From: Acidobacteriota bacterium
GTDB lineage: Bacteria > Acidobacteriota > Thermoanaerobaculia > Multivoradales > SZUA-115
Reading direction: 5' to 3'
NCBI GenBank assembly: GCA_003231035.1
Contig: QIHU01000370.1
Location: 1 to 32,213, forward strand
DNA length: 32,213 bases
Shown: positions 1-7,923 of the stretch, piece after piece
Numbering within the stretch: the first letter of the stretch is position 1
How the letters are laid out: the number at the start of each line of letters is the position of its first letter
The notes under the pieces: generated by a model
Told to the model about the DNA's origin: nothing
The model's input: the letters and a program-made list of their open reading frames with translations, nothing else
The model's database searches: none
Program-made: the position numbers and the translations under genes

Positions 1-45
1 GCAAAACGGGGAGGAAATCGTGCATCGGGATTTCAGGAGGGGTCA
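1..45 (-). CDS. Possible start of a divergent gene running off the left edge
   Basis: On the minus strand an ATG at 45 opens a frame that stays open to the window edge (15 codons, beginning MTPPEIPMHDFLPVL). Its codons mostly end in G or C, as in neighbouring genes. It would be transcribed divergently from pyk with a 75-base gap. There is no clear Shine-Dalgarno sequence (only AAGAA just before the ATG) and too little protein to assign a family. It could be chance; the call rests on position and reading frame only. Confidence 0.22.
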
Positions 46-108
46 TTTCTTGGCGAGATTCTCGACTTTCTCCGAGGTGACTGGTACTGCTATTGGCTGC
101 GCCCCATC

Positions 109-114
109 TATACT
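109..114 (+). promoter_or_regulatory. Putative -10 element of a leaderless pyk promoter
   Basis: TATACT lies exactly six bases before the pyk ATG, so a normal transcription start would fall on the A of the start codon. No -35 hexamer is convincing at 17 or 18 bases upstream, and there is no Shine-Dalgarno sequence before the ATG. Both facts fit a leaderless transcript. Inference only. Confidence 0.35.
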
Positions 115-120
115 GCGCCG

Positions 121-1605
121 ATGGAACGCAGGGCCAAGATTGTCGCCACCCTCGGACCGGCCAGCTCCGAGCCCGAGATCCTCACCCAACTGATCAGCAC
201 TGGCCTCGACGTCGCTCGGTTGAATCTCTCGCACGGCAACCACGACAGCCACCGCTCGCTGATCAGGACCGTGCGCGCCTGCTCGCAATCCCTCGGTCGC
301 CACGTGCCGGTCGTCCTCGACTTGATGGGGCCCCGTTTTCGCCTCGGCCAGCTCGCGGCGTCGACCCAGCTCGACAATGGCAACGAACTCACCCTCGGCG
401 ACCGCGACGCCAAGGCCGACCTACCGGTCGACGGCACCGAGTTTCTCACCTATCTGCGCCAGGGCGAGCGCATCTTGATCGACAACGGCCTGGTCGAGCT
501 CCAAGTCATCGCCAAGCAAGGGCGCACCGTGCGGGCGCGGGTGATCGTGGGCGGGGTTGTATCCACCCGCAAAGGGATCAATCTGCCGGACACCGAGATT
601 CCATTCAGTATCTCTGCAAAGGACTACGCCGATATCGCTTTCGCCGTCACCGAGAAGGCCGACTACCTGGCCGTCAGCTACGTGGGTAGCGCCGACGACT
701 TGGCGGCGGTGCGCAAGGTGGTGCGCGACCACGACGGCAACATCCCGCTGATCGCCAAGCTCGAGCGCCGCGCCGCCATCGACAACATCCGGCGAATAGT
801 CCACGACTCCGACGCCGTGATGGTGGCGCGTGGCGACTTGGGGGTCGAGGTTCCAATCGACCATATTCCCGTACTGCAAAAGAAGATCATCGCCGAGGGT
901 CGGCGCACCGGCACGCCGGTAATCGTCGCCACCCAGATGCTCGAATCGATGATGATCCAGCCCCGCCCCACTCGCGCCGAAGCGACCGACGTCGCCAACG
1001 CCGTCTTCGACGGAACCGACGCCCTGATGCTCTCCGGCGAGACCGCCGCTGGCGCCTACCCGGTCAAGGTCGTGGAGACCATGGTGCGCATCATTGAACA
1101 AGCCGAAGCCTACGAACTGACCAGAAGCGGCAGTCGCTCCGGCCAAGGGCCCTCCGGGGTCCAACCGCTGGGAGCACCCAAAGCTCCCGCAACCCCTGAG
1201 CGATCGGGCGAGCGCAAGACCGCTAACCCACGCAGCGAGATTGCCGACGTTGTCTGTGCCAGCGCCGTCTACGCCGCCGACCAACTGGGCGTCGGCCGGA
1301 TCGTCGCTTTCAGCCAGGGTGGTTTCACCGCCCGATCGATCGCCCGCTATCGGCCGGCCTCACCGATTCTCGTTTTCACCACCGACGACGCCATGGCCCG
1401 CCAAGTCCAACTCATCTGGGGAGTGCGGCCATTGCGGATCGATGGCGAGGTGGCCACCCTCGAAGAGGTCATCAACCTGGTCGATGGACAACTTCGCAGG
1501 GCACGACTGGCCACCAGTGGCGAATCGATCGTCCTGCTGATGGGCGATCCCGTTGCCGCCCGTCCGCTGACCAACCTCATGCGCATTCATAGGATCGGCC
1601 GATGA
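121..1605 (+). CDS. pyk: Pyruvate kinase
   Basis: Cytoplasmic glycolytic enzyme converting phosphoenolpyruvate and ADP to pyruvate and ATP. The 494-residue protein has the family start (RRAKIVATLGPAS), NLSHG at 35-39, IAKLERR at 211-217, MVARGDLGVE at 234-243, ATQMLESMM at 270-278, and MLSGETAAGAYP at 303-314. The ATG at 121 matches the usual N-terminus; the frame is open further upstream, but that stretch does not look like pyruvate kinase. The loop normally written DTKGPEIRT reads DLMGPRFRL here (67-75), so the residue that sets potassium dependence is Arg rather than Glu. A low-complexity linker of about 35 residues rich in Gly, Ser and Pro (about 335-370) sits before the C-terminal domain. 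The stop overlaps the rhomboid gene start (ATGA), so the two are probably co-translated. Confidence 0.97.
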   Translation: MERRAKIVATLGPASSEPEILTQLISTGLDVARLNLSHGNHDSHRSLIRTVRACSQSLGRHVPVVLDLMGPRFRLGQLAASTQLDNGNELTLGDRDAKADLPVDGTEFLTYLRQGERILIDNGLVELQVIAKQGRTVRARVIVGGVVSTRKGINLPDTEIPFSISAKDYADIAFAVTEKADYLAVSYVGSADDLAAVRKVVRDHDGNIPLIAKLERRAAIDNIRRIVHDSDAVMVARGDLGVEVPIDHIPVLQKKIIAEGRRTGTPVIVATQMLESMMIQPRPTRAEATDVANAVFDGTDALMLSGETAAGAYPVKVVETMVRIIEQAEAYELTRSGSRSGQGPSGVQPLGAPKAPATPERSGERKTANPRSEIADVVCASAVYAADQLGVGRIVAFSQGGFTARSIARYRPASPILVFTTDDAMARQVQLIWGVRPLRIDGEVATLEEVINLVDGQLRRARLATSGESIVLLMGDPVAARPLTNLMRIHRIGR

Positions 1606-2342
1606 TTCCACTACGCGACCTCAACCCCACCGCGCGCAAACCGGTGGTCACTTGGGTCCTCCTCGGCCTCAATGTCGCCCTGTTCCTCTACGAGTTGAGC
1701 CTCGGCGAGCGACTGCAAGATTTCTTGCTATCAGCGGCCTTCATTCCCGGCCTCCATTTGCCGGGAGGCATGGATACCGGCATTCCGTTGGGGCTAGACA
1801 ACGCCCTGCTGTCGATGTTTCTGCACGGTGGTTTCATGCACTTGGCGGGCAACATGCTCTTCTTGTGGATCTTCGGCGACAACATCGAAGACCGCCTGGG
1901 TCGACTGCGCTTCATCCTCTTCTACCTACTCTGCGGCTTCGCTGCCTCCTACGCGCAGGCACTGGTGGACCCACAATCGAACATTCCCTTGATCGGCGCT
2001 AGCGGCGCCATCTCCGGCGTACTGGGCGGCTACCTGCTGCTCTACCCCAGGGCGCGGATCGAGACTTTGCTCATCCTCGGCTTCTTCTTTCAGCGCTTGC
2101 GCGTCCCGGCACTGGTCTTCCTACCGGTTTGGTTCTTGATGCAGCTCTTGCCCGGATTGATGGCGCTGGGCCAGAGTTCCGGCCAGGGCGGGGTCGCCTG
2201 GTTCGCCCACATCGGCGGCTTCGTGGCCGGCCCTCTGCTGGTCTGGCTATTCGGTGGCCTGCGCAAGCCACCGTCTCGTTCGCCCACTCTGCCGCCTTTT
2301 GGCCGGAGCGGTCCTCCATCGAGACCGAGTCTCTATCATTGA
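1602..2342 (+). CDS. Rhomboid-family intramembrane serine protease
   Basis: Polytopic membrane protein of 246 residues, predicted to cleave transmembrane substrates within the bilayer. The catalytic serine motif GASGAISG (Ser134) and the partner histidine in AHIGG (His203) are both present. The conserved HGGFMHLAGNM segment (75-85), which contributes to the oxyanion site, is also there, so the protease should be active. About six hydrophobic segments span residues 15-30, 68-92, 102-122, 130-148, 155-182 and 198-218. A short Pro/Ser/Arg-rich cytosolic tail follows. The start overlaps the pyk stop in ATGA, and the stop overlaps the next gene's TTG start. The substrate cannot be predicted from the sequence. 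Confidence 0.93.
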   Translation: MIPLRDLNPTARKPVVTWVLLGLNVALFLYELSLGERLQDFLLSAAFIPGLHLPGGMDTGIPLGLDNALLSMFLHGGFMHLAGNMLFLWIFGDNIEDRLGRLRFILFYLLCGFAASYAQALVDPQSNIPLIGASGAISGVLGGYLLLYPRARIETLLILGFFFQRLRVPALVFLPVWFLMQLLPGLMALGQSSGQGGVAWFAHIGGFVAGPLLVWLFGGLRKPPSRSPTLPPFGRSGPPSRPSLYH

Positions 2343-3916
2343 AGCCTCTGGACCGAGGTCGACGTCGTGGGCTGCGGCGCGCGCTGTGGTTCTTAGCCGC
2401 CCTAGCGGTTCTCGCCGCGGTGGACGGGTTTTTAATCGAGCCGCGGCTGCTGATGGTGCGCCGACACCTGAACCTCGACCTCATCGCCGATCCCTACCGC
2501 CTCGTCCATCTCTCCGACCTTCACGTTCGCGGCGAGACTCCGGCGCTGCGCAAGCTGGTCGCTGGAGTGGCACGGGCCAAGCCCGACCTCATCGTGATCA
2601 CCGGCGACCTGGTTTCAGGCGGCGACACCCTAGCTCTTCAACATCCCAGCCTGCGGGCGGCCGCCGCGACGATCCGCCAGCTACGTCGTGTCGCGCCAGT
2701 CGTCGGCGTGCAGGGCCACAGCGAGTTCCTCGGCCCCGTGGTCAGCTACTTGGGCGACGCCGGCATCGACTGGTTGTTCAATGAGGGACGCTACTTCGGG
2801 CTCCCAACGGACGATCAAACCGATGGCGGATTCCTACTCCTCGGCCTCACCCAGCAGGTCGGCCGCGATCTCTTCCCGCCGCGGCCTCTCGACCGTTTCG
2901 CCCCACTCAAGGTCGACGGCCAAACAGTGTGGGGCCGTGCGACATCGAGCGAGAAGAACCTCTACTTTCACTACGACCCGCCTACTTCTGGGCTAGCGGC
3001 CGCCTCCGGACTCGCCGACAACGGTGGACCCTTGTCGTGGAGCGGCTATGAGTTGACCTGCGAGGTACGAATCGACGAAGAGCAGGCGGAGGTCGGCATC
3101 GGCGTGCATAGCCGCTATCCGCTGGGCGAGGATCGGATGCTGCGACTGCGGCGCCCCGGGGGCCGTTTCACCCGCAACGCCCCCTTCTTGATCCTGCCCC
3201 ACGGCACGGCGGGAACGGCCGGGCAGTTCAACACCGGAGTGATCCCGGAGGTCGGCCGCTGGTACCGGCTTCGTCTGCGCACCGAGGTCGAACCGGGCGT
3301 CGTTGTGCTGCGCGCGCGCGTTTGGCCGAGCGAGGAGCCCGAACCCACCGAGTGGCAGGCTTGGTTCGAGGATCGCACTTCTCGGCGCGTCGAGGCTGGG
3401 ACCGTCGGGCTGTGGACCCGCGACGGCGGCGGTGCCTTCCGCAACCTGGAGGTGCGCTCGACTTCCGGGGCACTCCTGCTCAGTGAAGGACTGGCCACCT
3501 CACGACGACCCGCGGGCTGGCGGGACGGGACGCGCTCCACTCGCCTCGCCATGGCACTGGCCCGCTCTCCCCAGCTCCCCGCGCGCGTTGCCGCCAAAAC
3601 CCCGCGCCACCTACCCCGGGTCCTCCTCTCCCACGTCCCCTCAGTCGCCCCGGAGGCAGCCCAGCGGGGCATCGAGGTCGTACTGAGCGGCCACACCCAC
3701 GGCGGTCAAGTGCGCCTCCCTGGGCTGGCGCTCGTCACCCGCTCGTCCCTGGGCACACACTACGACCGGGGCCTCTTCCATTTCGCTTCCCCCAACGCCC
3801 AAGGCTGGACCCGCCTATACATCAATCCGGGGGTGGGCACCTCGCTGTTGCCGGTCCGTTTCCTCTGCCCGCCGTCCTACACGGTGATCGAGTTGGGTCG
3901 GCGCCTGAAGCTCTGA
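2339..3916 (+). CDS. Membrane-anchored calcineurin-like metallophosphoesterase with an inserted lectin-like domain
   Basis: Predicted metal-dependent phosphoesterase related to the YkuE type. I choose the TTG at 2339, which overlaps the rhomboid TGA, because the open frame further upstream only shadows the rhomboid gene. This gives 525 residues. Residues 14-33 form an N-terminal membrane anchor. Metal-site motifs are SDLHV (59-63), ITGDL (87-91), LLSHVP (429-434) and GHTHGGQ (451-457). The expected GNHD/E motif reads GHSE (126-129), so a metal ligand and the catalytic His position may be changed. Residues about 190-380 do not belong to the phosphoesterase fold; alternating beta-strand-like stretches and phrases such as GRWYRLRLR and AGTVGLW resemble concanavalin-like (LamG/DUF1080-type) jelly-roll domains. 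The protein may bind a glycan or lipid at the membrane; the substrate is unknown. Confidence 0.87.
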   Translation: MKPLDRGRRRGLRRALWFLAALAVLAAVDGFLIEPRLLMVRRHLNLDLIADPYRLVHLSDLHVRGETPALRKLVAGVARAKPDLIVITGDLVSGGDTLALQHPSLRAAAATIRQLRRVAPVVGVQGHSEFLGPVVSYLGDAGIDWLFNEGRYFGLPTDDQTDGGFLLLGLTQQVGRDLFPPRPLDRFAPLKVDGQTVWGRATSSEKNLYFHYDPPTSGLAAASGLADNGGPLSWSGYELTCEVRIDEEQAEVGIGVHSRYPLGEDRMLRLRRPGGRFTRNAPFLILPHGTAGTAGQFNTGVIPEVGRWYRLRLRTEVEPGVVVLRARVWPSEEPEPTEWQAWFEDRTSRRVEAGTVGLWTRDGGGAFRNLEVRSTSGALLLSEGLATSRRPAGWRDGTRSTRLAMALARSPQLPARVAAKTPRHLPRVLLSHVPSVAPEAAQRGIEVVLSGHTHGGQVRLPGLALVTRSSLGTHYDRGLFHFASPNAQGWTRLYINPGVGTSLLPVRFLCPPSYTVIELGRRLKL

Positions 3917-4005
3917 AGCTGTCCACGACGGTTCGTCCGATCCTGCTCAGGAAACGGTTGCGATTCACTCGGAGGTGTCACCGAATTCGGATCCGTCGCT
4001 GAAGA

Positions 4006-4332
4006 TCAGCAACAACCGCAAGCCATTGCGAGCGACCGGCAGACCGCGCGCATCTTCTCGGGAGCCACCGTGCCGACGAAACCGCGTAACTGAGCCTGCC
4101 GCACCGTGAAGAGATTGCATAGATTGACGCAGGAATCCTGCTTCAGCCCCTCCGCGACGCCGATCCCGACTTCAGTGGGCGATCCGCGAAGCGTCGATGT
4201 GACAGCCGCGACTGTCACCGTGTGCAGCAATGGGATCAGAGCCGGACGACTCAGAATCAAGACCGGACGCTTCTTGTCCGGCCGCGGCAGATCGAGCAGC
4301 CAAATTTCTCCTCGATTCACCCTTCCGGCCAT
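4006..4332 (-). CDS. MazF/PemK-family toxin (endoribonuclease)
   Basis: Protein of 108 residues. Its N-terminus, RGEIWLLDLPRPDKKRPVLILSR, begins with the family's RG(E/D)IW strand followed by the K-RP-V-L-S segment. A TSTLRG stretch and a QDSCVNLCNLFTV stretch correspond to later conserved MazF strands. MazF toxins cut mRNA at short sequences when released from their antitoxin. The start overlaps the last 16 bases of the upstream ribbon-helix-helix gene on the same strand, the standard antitoxin-toxin arrangement. The pair is convergent to the phosphoesterase gene. The C-terminus ends in a small cysteine cluster (CGCC). The family call is firm; toxicity is inferred. Confidence 0.85.
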   Translation of the reverse strand: MAGRVNRGEIWLLDLPRPDKKRPVLILSRPALIPLLHTVTVAAVTSTLRGSPTEVGIGVAEGLKQDSCVNLCNLFTVRQAQLRGFVGTVAPEKMRAVCRSLAMACGCC

Positions 4333-4559
4333 GGCTGACCATCGATCAACGGCTCGATCTCGCCGAGCAGAGAATCCGCCTCACCCGCGTAGGCTTGCGC
4401 CATACGCGCATCGTTCTCCCTTCGTTCCTTGGCTGCCAGGTAGAGCCGAACCGCTGTGCGGATGAATGCCGACCGCCCACTTTCTTTGACTTCTGGATCC
4501 GCATCGAGCTCGCGAAGAAGAGTGGTGTCGATCGAGACCTGAACCGCTTTGGATGGCAT
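4317..4559 (-). CDS. Ribbon-helix-helix antitoxin of the MazF toxin
   Basis: Protein of 80 residues starting MPSKAVQVSIDTTLL. The N-terminal beta strand (AVQVSID) followed by two helices (residues about 13-45, including GRSAFIRTAVRLYL) matches a CopG/MazE-type ribbon-helix-helix DNA-binding domain. Residues 46-80 form a charged and then acidic tail of the kind that docks onto MazF. I use the ATG at 4559: the frame continues upstream, but that part is antisense to the MMPL gene. It should neutralise the toxin and repress its own promoter, where a short inverted repeat is visible. The gene precedes the toxin and overlaps it by 16 bases. Confidence 0.82.
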   Translation of the reverse strand: MPSKAVQVSIDTTLLRELDADPEVKESGRSAFIRTAVRLYLAAKERRENDARMAQAYAGEADSLLGEIEPLIDGQPWPEG

Positions 4560-4575
4560 GTGGAGATAATACCAC
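4560..4575 (-). promoter_or_regulatory. Promoter -10 and possible operator of the toxin-antitoxin pair
   Basis: Immediately before the antitoxin ATG, the minus strand reads GTGGTATTATCTCCAC. This is an inverted repeat GTGG-N8-CCAC enclosing an extended -10-like TGGTATTAT. The hexamer ends six bases before the ATG, so the transcript would be leaderless. An antitoxin dimer bound here would block the promoter, as is usual for such modules. No -35 is evident. Inference from sequence only. Confidence 0.4.
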
Positions 4576-4657
4576 ATGATCTTGTTGGCTAGACGGAGTG
4601 GTCCAGCGGCGCTCACCTTGGGGTCGAGGTCGGCGCCTAGCTGTCCGTGGCCGAAGG

Positions 4658-7243
4658 CTAGGGAAGGTCTAGCCGACGCCGGACCCGCAGACTCAGATAG
4701 GCGGGCAGCATCGTGATCGCCACCAAAGCGGTCAGGGCGGCGCCCAGAACGGCCACGTAGCCGGTGGTGCGCAAGCCGGGATAGTGGGAGAGCGACATCG
4801 AGCCAAAACCGACCATGGTGGACAGGGCGGCGACCACGATGGCGTTGCCCGTCTGCCGGAGGCCGTCCCGAACCTGGTCGGCGGTGCTCCGCCGCACTTC
4901 GTAGTAGCGGTGCACCATGTGCAGCCCGTAGTCGACACCGATACCGATAATCATGGTGGTGACGAAGATGTTCATGAAGTTCATCGAGATTCCCAGGAGG
5001 ACCATCCCGCCGAGCATCCAGATCACCCCGACCGCCAACGGCACCAGGGCCAGAATGGCCGCGCGCAGACTTCTGAAATCGAGCCAAAGGAGCAGAGCGA
5101 CCACGAATGTGCCCAGGAGGGCCGCGATCCAGGCGTCGCGTCGTATCCGGTTGCGCATTCGTTCGTTGACCAAGTTGGCGCCGGTGAGCATCACCTCGTC
5201 TCCTAGATCTTCCGCCAGATCGAGCACCTCCTGAGGCGCCTGGCGGCGGTAAACCTCGGGCGGCGGGTAGAGATAGATGACGCTCTTCCAGCCCGACTCC
5301 AGCGGCAGGAGCGCCCGGTCGAGGAGCTGGCGCACTTGCCGATTGCCGCCGAAATCTTCCACCCGCACCGGTTGCCGAGCCGCCAACGCTTTGTCGAGCA
5401 GATCGAGGCCGCCGCTGAAGGGCTCCACCCGTCGATTGAGCGCCGCTAGCGCCTGAGCGAAGCGAGATCGGATGCGCTCCATGTCAAAACGGCCGTCCTC
5501 GCGCCCGGCGCGCAGCCATTCGAGCGCCTCGCGCTGGGCGGAGGGAGCGGGCACGAACTTGGTGACGCTGCTCACTCCCTTCATCACCCCGGCCTCGACC
5601 AAAGCCTGCGCCCGTTGGGTGATCTCGGCGGTGCGCTCCAACAGCGGTTCGATTTCCTCCCCTTGGAGCACCAGCATCATGAAGTCGAAATCGGAGTCGA
5701 ACGACTCGGCCACCTCCTGTTCCACTTCGACACCGGCGTTGCCCGCCGGCCGCATCGAGCGCCAGTTGTCCTCAAAGCGCAACTCTCCCAACAAGGTCCC
5801 AGCACCGACGGTGACCAGCAAACCGAGCCCCAGCACCGTTTTGGGGTAGCGCATACACAGATCGATCATCCACTCGGAACCAAAACTGTGCAGGTAGAGC
5901 CGGGGCGCCTTGCGGCGGCGGCGCGAGTGATTCTCGCTCCAGGCGAGCATCGCCGGCAGCAAGAGTAGGACCGCCGCCATGCACAGCAAGATGCCCGTGC
6001 CGGTGAGTATGCCCATCTGGCGAAGGCCGCGAAAATCGGTAAAGGCGAAGGCGTAGAAGGTCGCCGCGGTGGTGACCGCCCCCACCACCACCGCCCGGCC
6101 CGAAGTGCCCATGGTCTTGGCCAGCGCCCGCTCAAACCCAGCACCGGCGTTGCGCTCTTCGACGAAGCGACCATAAAAAACAATAATAAAGTCGATCCCC
6201 AACCCGATCAACAGCGCCGCCGTGCCACTGGTGGCCGTACTCAGCGTACCGAAAGCCACCGCCGAGAAGCCGAAGGTAAGCACCAACCCTGAAGCCAGTG
6301 GAATAAAGGCGTAGGTCAGCGGCCCAAGACGGCGAAAAGCGATCAAGAAGAGCAGCAGCACTAAGGCCATCGAACTCAGCATGTTGACCGTCATGTCCCC
6401 TTGAATCGCCGAGGCGTCGATCAGCGCCGTAACGTAAGGACCTCCGCTTCGCGTCGTGGGCGGCAGCGGACGGGAGGAACCGGAAGGGCCGGCGATCTCC
6501 TCCCACTCGGCCAGGGTCGCATCGATCGCCGCCTGCGTCGCCCCCACCAGCTCACGGTCGAAGGCGATGTTCTGTGGCGCTTTGGTCGGCTTGACCAGGA
6601 GCAACAGCACTTGGCGATCCTTGGAGAGGAAGTAACCACTGCTCCAGTCGATGGCGAGACCACCGCGCCCCACGCTCAGCCCTCCACTCAAAATCTCCGC
6701 GATGCCCAAGGGATCGAGCTTCACCAGATCTTTCATCGCCAGAGCCTGCGGCGTGGTGAGCAATCGCTTGAGTTCCTGGGCGCGACGATCGATCCCCTCG
6801 TCGCTCAGCCGCTCGGCCAACGTAGCCCGGCCGTCCTCGTCGAGAAACAGCAAGGCATAGGGAAAGAAGGTCTCCACCAACTCGATCGGATCGCCGATCC
6901 GATAGTCGACGGTGTTGATTTGTTCGATACCTTCAAGCCGCGCCCCCAACCGATCGACGAAACTCTCATAGGGAGCGATCATCGCTCCCTCGGGTACGCG
7001 AACGGTGATCATCAGGTAGTCGAAGGTTCCGAAATCCTTCAACGTATCCATGTAGGCGTTGATCACCGGATCCTTGCGCGGCAGCAGGTTCAAGACATCG
7101 GTATCGAAGCGCAGCCGCGAGGCGAGGCCAAGCGCCACCAGCAAAAGAAGAGCGAAACCGACAAAGACCGCGCGGTAGTGGTGTTGGGCCCACAACGCCA
7201 AGCGCTGCAAGGGGCCCGATGTAGCTTCAGTGGAGCTACTCAT
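4658..7243 (-). CDS. MMPL/RND-superfamily transporter
   Basis: Large inner-membrane protein of 861 residues from the ATG at 7243, which overlaps the pgsA stop in ATGA. It has the duplicated RND layout: a transmembrane helix near residues 24-42, a large extracytoplasmic loop, a helix bundle around residues 280-440, a second loop, and a second bundle from about 695 to the end. Each bundle carries the proton-relay type motif (GLGIDFIIVFYG in the first, GIGVDYGLHMVHRYY in the second). The MMPL/HAE3 branch moves lipids and other hydrophobic molecules, sometimes hopanoids. Coupling to phosphatidylglycerol synthesis fits an envelope-lipid role, but the cargo is unknown. No periplasmic adaptor gene lies nearby. 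Confidence 0.9.
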   Translation of the reverse strand: MSSSTEATSGPLQRLALWAQHHYRAVFVGFALLLLVALGLASRLRFDTDVLNLLPRKDPVINAYMDTLKDFGTFDYLMITVRVPEGAMIAPYESFVDRLGARLEGIEQINTVDYRIGDPIELVETFFPYALLFLDEDGRATLAERLSDEGIDRRAQELKRLLTTPQALAMKDLVKLDPLGIAEILSGGLSVGRGGLAIDWSSGYFLSKDRQVLLLLVKPTKAPQNIAFDRELVGATQAAIDATLAEWEEIAGPSGSSRPLPPTTRSGGPYVTALIDASAIQGDMTVNMLSSMALVLLLFLIAFRRLGPLTYAFIPLASGLVLTFGFSAVAFGTLSTATSGTAALLIGLGIDFIIVFYGRFVEERNAGAGFERALAKTMGTSGRAVVVGAVTTAATFYAFAFTDFRGLRQMGILTGTGILLCMAAVLLLLPAMLAWSENHSRRRRKAPRLYLHSFGSEWMIDLCMRYPKTVLGLGLLVTVGAGTLLGELRFEDNWRSMRPAGNAGVEVEQEVAESFDSDFDFMMLVLQGEEIEPLLERTAEITQRAQALVEAGVMKGVSSVTKFVPAPSAQREALEWLRAGREDGRFDMERIRSRFAQALAALNRRVEPFSGGLDLLDKALAARQPVRVEDFGGNRQVRQLLDRALLPLESGWKSVIYLYPPPEVYRRQAPQEVLDLAEDLGDEVMLTGANLVNERMRNRIRRDAWIAALLGTFVVALLLWLDFRSLRAAILALVPLAVGVIWMLGGMVLLGISMNFMNIFVTTMIIGIGVDYGLHMVHRYYEVRRSTADQVRDGLRQTGNAIVVAALSTMVGFGSMSLSHYPGLRTTGYVAVLGAALTALVAITMLPAYLSLRVRRRLDLP

Positions 7244-7809
7244 TCCTCGCTCGCCGGTGCTTCTTTGTTGCCGTAGAGCACCCAACGGCCGAAACGCACG
7301 AAGTACTCGGCTCCCGAGTAGAGACTTACCGCCAGCGCCAGCCACAGCGAGGCGATCGCCAGCTCACTGAAGCTATCCAACTTTTCGTAGACGATAAGGA
7401 GTGAGATCGCAACGACCTGCACCACCGTCTTGACCTTACCCGAAGCCGCCGCCGGAATGACGATACCTTCCGCCGCCGCGAAGCTGCGCAAGGCGGTCAC
7501 CGCGAACTCACGGGCGACGATCGCCGCCACGATCCAGGCCGGAACGACGTCGGGAATCATCTCCACCAACGATATGAACGCGGCGGAAGTCAGAATCTTG
7601 TCGGCCGCCGGATCGAGCAGTTTGCCCAGCCGCGTTTCCTCCTGGCGTCGCCGGGCCAGAAAGCCGTCCAGGAAATCGGTCAGTGCCGCGACCAGGAAGA
7701 CGGCCAAGCCGAGGAACTCCTTACCCGGTGTCTTGGTCAACAAAACCGCGACCAACAGGGGCACCAGCAGGATACGGAACAGCGATAGGAGGTTTGGAAT
7801 ATTGAGCAT
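7240..7809 (-). CDS. pgsA: CDP-diacylglycerol--glycerol-3-phosphate 3-phosphatidyltransferase
   Basis: Membrane enzyme making phosphatidylglycerol phosphate from CDP-diacylglycerol and glycerol 3-phosphate, the committed step to phosphatidylglycerol. The protein has 189 residues from the ATG at 7809 (MLNIPNLLSLFRI), the usual family N-terminus; an in-frame start 15 codons upstream would add an unconserved leader. The complete CDP-alcohol phosphotransferase signature D-x2-DG-x2-AR-x8-G-x3-D-x3-D is present, starting DFLDGFLARR. Four to six hydrophobic segments surround it. There is no clear Shine-Dalgarno sequence. It is co-transcribed with, and overlaps, the MMPL transporter gene downstream. 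Confidence 0.93.
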   Translation of the reverse strand: MLNIPNLLSLFRILLVPLLVAVLLTKTPGKEFLGLAVFLVAALTDFLDGFLARRRQEETRLGKLLDPAADKILTSAAFISLVEMIPDVVPAWIVAAIVAREFAVTALRSFAAAEGIVIPAAASGKVKTVVQVVAISLLIVYEKLDSFSELAIASLWLALAVSLYSGAEYFVRFGRWVLYGNKEAPASEE

Positions 7810-7842
7810 CGGTCGAGGGGTCAGGGACAAGGGAAGGGTGCT

Positions 7843-7877
7843 ATTCGACGCCAAAGATAGCGCTTTGGGCGACGAAT
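7843..7877. other. Long imperfect hairpin upstream of pgsA
   Basis: ATTCGACGCCAAAG pairs with CTTTGGGCGACGAAT across a six-base loop, with one A-A mismatch and one bulged G. It lies between the transglycosylase stop and the pgsA ATG, both on the minus strand. No T-run follows on either strand, so a classical terminator is unlikely. A competing pairing, GCTAT with ATAGC (7840-7861), overlaps one arm. It could be an RNA processing or attenuation structure. Confidence 0.4.
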
Positions 7878-7923
7878 GGCCACCGCCGATTGCGCAAGAC
7901 AGGAAGCGGTGGGTTGCTTTGCT

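Noticed and set aside
43-303. Minus-strand open frame across the pyk start
   Set aside because: Most of it is antisense to conserved pyruvate kinase residues; no domain recognised.
2129-2338. Upstream extension of the phosphoesterase frame
   Set aside because: It runs inside the rhomboid gene in another frame and has a low-complexity Arg/Pro-rich composition; the TTG overlapping the rhomboid stop gives a sensible membrane-anchored N-terminus.
3917-4005. Terminator between the convergent phosphoesterase and MazF genes
   Set aside because: Only short palindromes (TCCTGCTCAGGA, CCGAATTCGG) are present, with no U-tract on either strand.
4560-5087. N-terminal extension of the antitoxin frame to 5087
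   Set aside because: It is antisense to the MMPL transporter C-terminus, whereas the ATG at 4559 begins exactly at the ribbon-helix-helix strand.
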